Assembly: GCA_911728455.2 (NCBI GenBank)
Contig: OU452225.1
Location: 16,776,731-16,840,730, forward strand
DNA from: Marthasterias glacialis
Lineage: Eukaryota > Echinodermata > Asteroidea > Forcipulatida > Asteriidae
DNA: 64,000 bases
Direction: 5' to 3'
How positions within the stretch are numbered: position 1 is the stretch's first letter; each line of letters begins with the position of its first letter. A program made the translations under genes and the position numbers. A model generated the notes under the pieces. It did not search any database, was not told where the DNA came from, and saw only the letters and a list, made by a program, of their open reading frames with translations. Shown here piece after piece: positions 48,020-57,300 of the stretch.

Positions 48020-48900
48020 AAAATGTAACAACAAATACATCAATTCAATGTTTCAATTTGTAATAACTGAAAACATAACAGTAAATTAATGCAAGTTAAT
48101 GTTGGGTTTAGGCATTGAGGAAGGAAATAGGCAAACACTGTGTTTTATTACAGTAAGAATGTGCGATAACAATTAATAGTATTTTGAAAAAAGGAATAGT
48201 GTTGCTCTACTTTCAGAGCTTAAAATGTAAATGTCTAATTTCAATAAAAAGTTAAAATATGTAAAAATGAAGTTCTGCTTCCATGGTTTGTTTTTAGGGT
48301 TTGCTGCAAGTAGCAAAATTAACGAAATAGCATTAATAATATCAAATGTATGACACTTCTTTGGTAATGATCAAAACTATTATAAATAATTTTCAACCTG
48401 AAAGCTTACTCTTTTTTTTGCAAACATGAACACACATTTTGATGAAATTTTCACAGGTTAGTTTTATGATGTGTATTTTGATTGGAATGAAGGCATCCTT
48501 CTAAAAACCGATGCCATAGCAGACCTAACTGATTGACCTAAGCCCCTGCCCCCCACACTGCTGAGTGTTACTCAAAATTTTCAAAAAATCTTGACACTCC
48601 TTCCCCCATTTGTTTACACCAGTTTGTTGGGTGTAGTCAGAAATTGTACTGCTGAAAACAAACAAATTGGCAAACGAGCTGTCTGCACAATGGTCTTCGG
48701 ATTACTGGTGATCTTTGGTAGTGGGTTTTCTAGGAATTTACTACAAATTCAAGTGGTACTTTGTGGACACTTGTGAACTATAGGTTGTTTTGGTTGTCGT
48801 ATAATTGAATAACCCCATAATTTAAATTTTATTTGAATTTTTTTCTTAGGCCAAACATTTCTCTAATTCCATCCTTCAGTTAAATAAACTTACAATAAAC
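48020..48900. other. HARBI1-like intron region, nothing else seen
   Basis: Lies between two HARBI1-like exons with a GTAAGT donor at the right end and a CAG acceptor at the left end (minus-strand sense). No other frame of note. Confidence 0.5.
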
Positions 48901-48904
48901 TTAC

Positions 48905-49006
48905 CTGTTATAGCGTCTGTCTTTATTCATCACAGGCTGTGTCACTGGTGTCATCAGCCAAGGCCTCAGGGCATACCCGGTGTGTGCAATTAAGGTTCCT
49001 TGGAGT
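48905..49006 (-). pseudogene. HARBI1-like nuclease, internal exon
   Basis: Bounded by AACTTGCAG and AACAG|GTAAGT. It reads LQGTLIAHTGYALRPWLMTP, then QPVMNKDRRYNR, the segment that carries GDSGY and PxxNPxxxRYN in PIF/Harbinger nucleases. The position of the second catalytic Asp in GDSGY is His here (AHTGY), which would abolish DDE chemistry. Confidence 0.82.
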
Positions 49007-49009
49007 CTG

Positions 49010-50290
49010 CAAGTTGTATTTAAAAATATTTTGTAGCTTTAAATATATGCTCCCTTGTTGGAGACATTAGGCAATGGGCAGAAATAACCCACACTTGTTA
49101 ATATTTAAATAGGATTGCTCAAACAAAATTGTCCAAGTATGTCTTATTTGCTTTCTTTGTTTTTTGTTATGAACAGTTGGAAAAAGTAATTCCTGCTTTG
49201 TAATTTTTAAAAGGAGGAATAAACGTCACTTTGTACTTGACAAGTAAATTGAGCAAAGACGAGTTGTTGTCAATTTGATAAGTTGTCACATCCAGTCCCC
49301 ACTTCCTTTCATACCAGTTCACATTATAAAATCAATTTGAAACATAATTAAGTAGGTAGGCTAGCTGTGATAACTGCATCCCGAGTCCCATAAATATGCC
49401 AATCAATACGCTGAACTCTAAGAGGAGAGGGATTCCAGTGTATTTATTGGCACTATTTGGGGTAGGACTGCATCCCTACCCTTTTTCTTAATTAATCACT
49501 TCTTTTCTGTTAAAATTATCTGATGGTGATAGTGATGGTAGGCCTTGTTAATGTCAGAAGTGGCAATTTTCAAAAAGAAGGGATTCGATTGTCACAGTGA
49601 AAGGTAGCCTATGATATAGGCCTTGGGGTCAACTCCAATTTAACCAGTCCACTCCGATTGAGGATACAGATCGAGTGAAAAAGTGGTGGAATTGGAGTTG
49701 ACATTATTTACCCCTAAACAGTAATTGTTAGTGATTGTTAGGTGTTAGCAGTTAGCATGATTAGTATAAAGATAAAATAAACATCACATAGCTGAATAAA
49801 CCAGTGTAGAATTGCCCAGTTTGCCCGTCCGGCCTCAATTGTTCGCTTTTCTGATCGCACTTCCCATCGCTGAATCGACAGTCAGTCACCATCAATGTAA
49901 TTGAAATTGAATCAGAAAGGCTTTCCTTCATCCGCTACTTGTTTCGTGTCCGTATGTTTTTACAACAAATGACCGGCAAGTGAAGTAGCTCAACTCCTGC
50001 CTCAGTTTTCCTCAGTGAAATAAAAATGTAATTTCAAATAAAGACAGCAACCATCTGGCCCAACAATCGAATGAAATTTTTGACACTGCCATCCCCTATC
50101 CCCATGTCCCCTGTCGGTCACCACTCATTGTTTACACACCCGACAATAAACTGGCTCTTGGTGGCGCTAAACAGAGTAATCGCTTGGCAAGTGCGGGCGG
50201 TATTGTACAAAAATAATATTGATCTGACGTAGGCCTATGCCGCGAGTAGATAAAACTAGGCCTATCCTATTGTCTAGATGGTCGTAGATT
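49010..50290. other. Gap between HARBI1-like exons
   Basis: I searched by eye for the missing catalytic-core exons and saw none. Confidence 0.4.
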
Positions 50291-50293
50291 TAC

Positions 50294-50482
50294 CTGTGTT
50301 TCATGTTGTATCTGTTGACCCACCCTTTCTAACAGTTGGGTGATTCCAAGCCGTGTGAAGCGATATCTTCTTGTAACTTCTTCGTCAGTGAGACCATCCA
50401 ACAGGTTTTGCCTCACCCTAAACAGTCTCTCTCTTCTCAAAGCCCGTCTTGCTTTGTGGTCCGCCAAAAGCATAGGCGCCAT
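50294..50482 (-). pseudogene. HARBI1-like nuclease, N-terminal exon
   Basis: Starts MAPMLLADHKARRALRRERL and contains QNLLDGLTDEEVTRRYRFTR and IQHETQ, ending at CAG|GTAAAT. The RRERLFR...DxLTDEEVxxRYRF pattern is the N-terminal region of HARBI1-like nucleases. The middle exons carrying the first catalytic Asp were not found between here and 49,006. The whole locus (47,855-50,482) is best read as a decayed, intron-containing HARBI1-like copy; a domesticated gene missing exons is less likely given the His substitution and the deletion. Confidence 0.82.
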
Positions 50483-50580
50483 TATAATTAATTGCCGAGA
50501 GCGAGCGGAAGGAAAAATCTTTAAGGTAGGGCCTAGCCTAGGCATACGTGAACAAGTTTTATTACACAAATTCAATAGTT

Positions 50581-50770
50581 AAGACGACCCTTACACCAGT
50601 CCTAAGTTAGGACTGGTTCAGCGCCGTTATCAAGTTAGGACGTGTTCAACCCGACCTAAGCTTTGTGAAATTGATTTTAATAAAACTTCAGATCAGTCAT
50701 AAGTTAGGACGAGTTACTCGTCCTAGCTCGAGATAAGATGCGTCTTAACTCTTTGTGAAATTGACCCCTG
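50581..50770. repeat. MITE-like palindromic repeat
   Basis: Repeated GTCCTAAGTTAGGAC-type near-palindromes, ACGAGTTACTCGTCCTAG, and two CTTTGTGAAATTGA motifs, the second followed by CCCCTGG. The pattern is of the short non-autonomous DNA elements common in marine invertebrate genomes. It lies just upstream of the HARBI1-like N-terminal exon, so it could be part of that element's end; this is inference. Confidence 0.5.
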
Positions 50771-51226
50771 GTTCTCGATAATTTTACTTCGACTTTGTCT
50801 CGACACCCAGACCTTACCGTGTTTAAACAACCGTGTTTCAACACACTTTTATTCCCATTCATAAACACCTTTTCGTTAAAAACATCACAAAAAAAACCTT
50901 TGAAAGTTGAGAAGAAATCTCACAGTTTAGCCTCACTGCTAACATCGATTCTGCGTTAAATTCTAACCATTTTCAGTGAAGTTGGTCCTCGCACAAGTTT
51001 CAAACTTCCGCGCACAAGTTCAAATTGGCGCCTGCAAGTTTCAAACTTGACCGAGCCAAATTTGCGTGATTGGGCAAAGAATCGATGGAAGAATTAAATC
51101 ACGTAACTTTTGTTTGGCAGTAACAAAGAACTGTTCAGTGAAGAGAATGATTGAAGGCTTAATTTGGCTTAACATTTCATACTTTTTTCTAATACTGGAA
51201 TGATATGATGGTGTTCCTTTACTCAC
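50771..51226. other. Start of the intron below the last visible receptor exon
   Basis: Contains a small cluster of GCACAAGTTTCAAACTT repeats near 50,990-51,050. No further receptor exon was seen. Confidence 0.45.
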
Positions 51227-51328
51227 CCACAATCTTCCTGCATTCTCCAGTATCTTTAAGACAGGTTCCATTTCCTTCACAGTGGCATGTTTGTTTACAA
51301 TCAGCACCGTACATCCCCTCCGGGCATT
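51227..51328 (-). CDS. Receptor exon 12: EGF-like repeat 3, incomplete
   Basis: Reads ECPEGMYGADCKQTCHC then EGNGTCLKDTGECRKIV, ending at GTGG|GTGAGT. Six of the expected eight cysteines are present; the last two should lie in the next exon, which is not visible. Reading through the donor gives Gly-Glu-stop. Confidence 0.85.
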
Positions 51329-54300
51329 CTGAAAATAATAGTACCAGTATGTTTTTCTTTTATTAGGCTGCATGCTTTTCCTGAAACACTGTAATAAACC
51401 AAATGCAACTGTATTCTCATTATTAGGGTAGTCTAGATGTGGACTCTACCATAGAGCAAGCCAGTCTTTGTTTTTGTTATACCACAAAGCATCCTTTTAC
51501 CTTGCATGCAGTCCAGTCCCATGTAGCCGGCAGCACACGAGCATCCATAAGGATCAGGAAGACAGAACAAATGACCCTGGCAGGCGGTGTGGTGTGGATC
51601 CTGACTATCAGAGCAGCCGTATTGAGCATCTTTACCAAACACATGACGACCATGAACTGTAACACGAAAGTAATTATGCCACCATTAATAGCGATTTGAG
51701 AATTCTAAAGGAATTTATTATGTAGAAAATTAAACTCGATTATATGAAACTTTTCAACAGTTCGTAAAGACGTACAAATTCTGTCATGATATCTGTTCAT
51801 GTTCTAACAAAAAAAGTGTTCAACCTTTTTCGCAGTTATCTCCACTGAAACCCGGAGCACAGACGCAGATTCCTGTATGATCATCACATATACCTCCATT
51901 GTAGCATCGACCACATGCATCCATGCACATTGGACCCCACATCCCCGATGGACAAGCTAAAATAAATGTAAATGACAACAAAGTCAAGATTTCACAAGAA
52001 ATGAACCACTGCTGTTTGGTACTCACAAAGCCTGTGATTTGTTGCAGTATTTTTGTTTAGAAGTCAAACAAACCTCGTACTATGAGTCTCATTATGCCGT
52101 GATGTTGTTGATGTTCTTGACCGTCCACGAAGCAGCTGTAAATCCCTTCATCTGATTTGACAACACTTGGAATAAACACCGTGAGCTGATTGTTCCATCC
52201 ATCTATTGCATCTTCATTATGCTTCCATTTGATGTTTTCATTGGTCTGTGAGTTATATGGTACCATTGTCAGTGTGACCAACTCGCCTACATTTACTGTC
52301 AGTGTCTGCTGCTCAGGAAGAATATTAACAGCACCGACTGAAATTAGAAAAGAAGCACCACATAAAAAAGTTGCATACAACGGCCGCTGGTCACTGTTAA
52401 TGTTTTTGCTTGCAGCTTAATGTTATTGTTTTATGTGAAGAAATGTGTTTGTACTAAGTTCTGATTTATAGAAAAGAGACCTAAATTGTGTCGCTTCAAA
52501 CTTGAAAAAAACTGTTAAATTGTGTCTTATTATTTTGATGTTTTAGACAATAATACGTTACCTGCATAATATGAGGTCATCCCTATTACAAAATATAAGA
52601 ATAAAAGGAATAATTAGTAGTATGTCTGGATAAATGTAGATTTGATAATCTTACCGTCCTTGGGTAATAGTATTGTCTGTATCCTGGAGATCCTTCCACT
52701 TTTAGACACATCTGAGTAGAAGACACCCACCCTGTCTAAGCCACCAGCCTCAGGTAATATCAGAGACTTTGCTGCTCGACCCAGTATGGGATCATCTACT
52801 TCATTGAATGCTGTAGGAAGTCCAGTATTAGTTCCTCCTGTTGTCAAAAGTCTGCCAAATGAAACACTAGCCGTCAAGTCACTGCATCCTTTGTATGCTG
52901 TAATGGCTGCTTCATTGTCTCCAGTCTGACCAATCAGAGGAGTGTTAGTGACAAGTGTAAAATCTATTCTTTTACCTGTTGAAACGACAAAAACATTCTT
53001 TAAATAAATAAACTTTTCTTAGAATGAACATTGTTCCATTTTTGTTTTGGGGTTCGAAATCGTACCACTCCATGGACGATCCCCATTTAGTTCTTTATAC
53101 TAGTGGTGGCTAGTATGTAATAACGAGGGGCTCTTATCTTTAAAATATCGATCTTAAAAACTTCTTGAAGTGAAAACTATCAATTTACAGTGTCAAGTGA
53201 GATTTAGACATTTTCTTTATTTGGATGTACAGAGTGTCAATAAATTTAAATATAAATTCGGCTCTTAGTTTTCATGTTTTTAGTGATTGTTGAATAGCAA
53301 AGCGAAGATTCAAGGCTCGTAAGTGTGCATGGGACCCGGGGTTCTGACAAAAACAAACATGACTTCTTCGTATAAAACTAGTACCAGACCAAATATGGGC
53401 CACATTCTACTGAGATTGATTCAGATGTATTTAATTCATGTAATTAAGAGTTCTGACTTACATGGGAATACTTGTACCTCACTGAGTGATAAAATCTCCC
53501 AGCGGGCAATGTCGACACTGACATACCGCGAGAGTCTGGGTGGATCACACGTGAATTCAATCCAGTCACGTGATAATGCTTGTTGTCTGGTTACTGGACT
53601 CCCACACATTGCGTTATCAGTATGAATATCACTCAGACCAGCCCTCACAACGGCCCCCACTAATCGTAACTCAGTGCTCACTGTTAAAGTAATACAAATT
53701 AACTATGTGTAAAGGTTTGTGTAAAGGTGTAAGTTTTTCACTTTGCTTTCAGTAGTGAAATTTGATAGCGTCGTTCTAGCAAGTGGAAATAAATCAAGAT
53801 GACCACGCTTACTTATAGAATATTTATTATGTTCCTCATCGTCATCATACATTAAATCTCATTCAGTGAATCCTAAAGTAAAACTAGATGGAACTGGAAA
53901 AATGTTGTCATCAATGCCCCACATTGTAAAAACAGAGATGGGAAAAACAAAAAAACACCCCCATCACCAAACAAAAACGACAACAACCCAATGGATTAAT
54001 GGTCTTGGATTTCATCCATTGCAAAAGATGTCATTAAAGTGATGCATAGTTCACAAATTTTGTATTAAAATTCTGAAGTTGCAACAGACTAACACCTCAA
54101 CAAACTTTATTTTCACATTGTGTCTCTAAAGTAATAACACTTTCATTTACTTAAATAATAAAGACATTATATTGAAACTGTATTTTGTAAAAGCTTACGA
54201 TATATGCTAACTCTGTTCAAAATTCTGATTTTGCCCAGACAATATTCAGTCACAAGATCCACCTTCCACCATGGGTTCCATTCCCGAACTGAAAAAGAAA

Positions 54301-57300
54301 AACAGCCGTTGGTTTTAAACACGCCACGTACTCACGTAATAATTGCTAATATTAACAATTAATTACAAAACGATTATGCACCGAAATATTAAACCTTGTT
54401 GTACCCAAATTGAATACAACTACCTACTGGTGAAATTTGATTTAAGCTTGGGAAGAGGAAGGGGTGGTTTGGGGAGGGGGAAGAGGGGGCGGCAGTCTTA
54501 AGACAGTTGCTAGAATTAGCAAAAAGGGACAAGCGTCTAATTATAAAATGCGATGAAGCTTGGTTTCGACAGCAGATTTGGGATCTGTGTTGATTTCTTA
54601 TATCAATTAAGTATGTTTTTTCAGTAAATGATTACTTTATTGTGTTTTTGAAAATACATTTATTCAATTCGAGGGAGAAACCTAAGCGCAATATTGATGT
54701 CCACAGGCAGCGTTTGTACATAAATTATACCAAACTAAATGAAACAAAACGTAATAGACCATAAGGTACGAGAAAACAACGCCCCATTGACCAATGAGGG
54801 TCGGGATCATAATGATCTCATTCTTAGCAATCAATGTTAGTTTTGGAAGGAAACAAACTTAATTGTCTTTCCAATATCAAATCACCTCTTTGAGGCATGT
54901 ACCATCAACAAAACTGACAAACAAACTCTACAGGGTTCACCCTTAACACTAGCCCGGTGTACATTGTCTAGTAAAAACTGCTATGGGCTAGTAAACACCA
55001 CTTCTCAACTTGCCCTGTGGGCTACTAAAAACTGTGCAACTTACTTGTTTATAATATAGCTCATACTTTTTCCTTTTCAGATGTGAATAATACATGTTAG
55101 AAATGTGTTAATTTGTTTTTGAGTGTGTGGGTGTAACTTTATTTGGTTGTTAAACTGTTCGCTACAAATGGTGATCGCTACCATTAGTATCAGGAAGATG
55201 ACAAAACATGTTTAAAATTTGGGCAACGAAAACTTCCTGGGGGCAAGTAAAATGCACAGTTTACTAGCCCCTTGGGCTACTTTACAAAAAGCTTAAAAGC
55301 AAGGCCTGCTCTAAAACTCCCTGGGTCAGAATAGATCCGTGTTTGTGTCAGTCTGATCCGGATTATGTGTCAAACTGACTCCGATTCTGGAATGTTGCGA
55401 TCCAGGATCACAGTCTGAAACAATGACTCTAATTCCGGTTCATGCCGACTTGGGTCAAGAACTCTAAGATCCTGATCTGAGAGTTTCAATCGCGCATACC
55501 GACATGATAGAAAAAAACGTGGTGTACCTGTATAGGTGTTGTCCAAATTATATCCATTTAGAGCTTTTGCCGAAACTTCACCACCAAGTGTTGAACTTTG
55601 ACTACTAGGATTACCGGACAAAGGAAGAGCTACATCAATGAGAAATGATTTTACATTGATTCTACACTGATTCTACATCAATGAGAAATGATTTTGTTTT
55701 GATTTGCTAAATACCATTTTTCTTTCTCTGTTTTTTTTGTCTCTTTTTTTTTTTGTATTTAAAGTTTTATTGTGTTCATGTACAAATGTTTTAATTCGGC
55801 CTCTGGCCGCGAATACATTTTTAAATTGTGAATAAACCATTTCAAATCAAAAAAAAAATAAAAATAAAAAATAGCAACAAGAAATGCATTTGTCATGTTG
55901 GCCTAAAACATTATGAAAAATAGTGATTAAATCATTTTGTTTTGTCGAACCAAGAATAAAGGGAAAATTACAACAAGAAATGTACGTAAATCTAAAAGTG
56001 TCATATCACTTCTCCATCAGATAACGGGACAATCTCGCAAATTTGACTTATTTTATTGAGTAACTAGATTTGCTTTATTGATAATAATTTTTCTCACCAA
56101 GACGACGAACTGCAAGTTTAAGAAGTCGACATGTCACATTATTAGAGTTAGTAAGTCGGCTGAGTGATTTATGAAGCAGATTTTCCTTTAGAATTTACCT
56201 CCTAAAGAAGTCTTACTGCTATATATTTAGAATCATAACTCGTTAACTTGATATAAAGAGGTGTGACGTTCCTTTATTAAACTCATCTATTTTTTTAGCA
56301 CAATTATTAATTGCGAGGTGTAGGTTAGGCTTCTGGCTACTCACCCGAGGACGTTGCTCCGTCTTCACTCTGAGTGATTTCATCAACCTTGACCTCACCA
56401 AGGACTAATACCTTCATCTCTCCACTGCCGGTTGGAATATCTACACTCACATATCGAGCGATGACAGTCGGGTCCAGGGTAAAGTCATTAATCTGTCCAC
56501 TTTGAGCTTGAGCAAAAGTTAGTGGTGATCCAATCATTCTGTTCTGTAAATGATCCGAACTCAAACCAGCCCTCACTACAGCTCCTACTATTTGACCTAC
56601 ATCTGCAATCAGAACATCTGGGATGAGTCAAAAGGAACTTGCTAGGAATGAGGAAAGTCGCTTTTCTCATCAATTTCAATACATTCTTATATATTCCAAT
56701 GAATAACGACTTGAAACAATGATTCTTTCCTGAAACAGACTCTAAACTTGAGAAAACCGAAAATAACGAGACCGAGCAAAGGGAATGGAACTCATGAAAA
56801 CGTCAATAACGGCAAACGCTACACTAAAATAATCAACATATACAGAGTAATTATTCTCATTCGACCCACATAAACAACCCTACACTTTGAATTGACTTTT
56901 GGTATCAGCTTAGATGCTGTGTTTATTCAACAACATTGGTTATTACCAATTGGGCAAAAACCAGGAACTACTTCACTTCAATAACTTTTATTTGAAAGTA
57001 ACCCCAGAAGACATCCACACATACCGGGCCTGGATTACTTGGCAACCTGCCATAAACATTACTTGGCAACCTGCCATAAAAAGAGGAGGGGGCAAACACA
57101 CTTGCCACGCCCAACTTTACGGACAAAAGGGAGGTTACTTTCGCACATGTCAAATTGACCTACAAGGCTCTATGTGATTGCACTGCTTGTACACGCAGTT
57201 GCATTACAGTTCAGCTAACCCCACTGGAAATAATGGGTGTAAGCAATTAATGTTTCATTAAGGTAAAGAAAGGCCTACTACAAGGTTTAAAGATTATTCC

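Noticed and set aside
49007-50293. Missing HARBI1-like catalytic exons
   Set aside because: Searched by eye on the minus strand; no segment resembles the expected core motifs.
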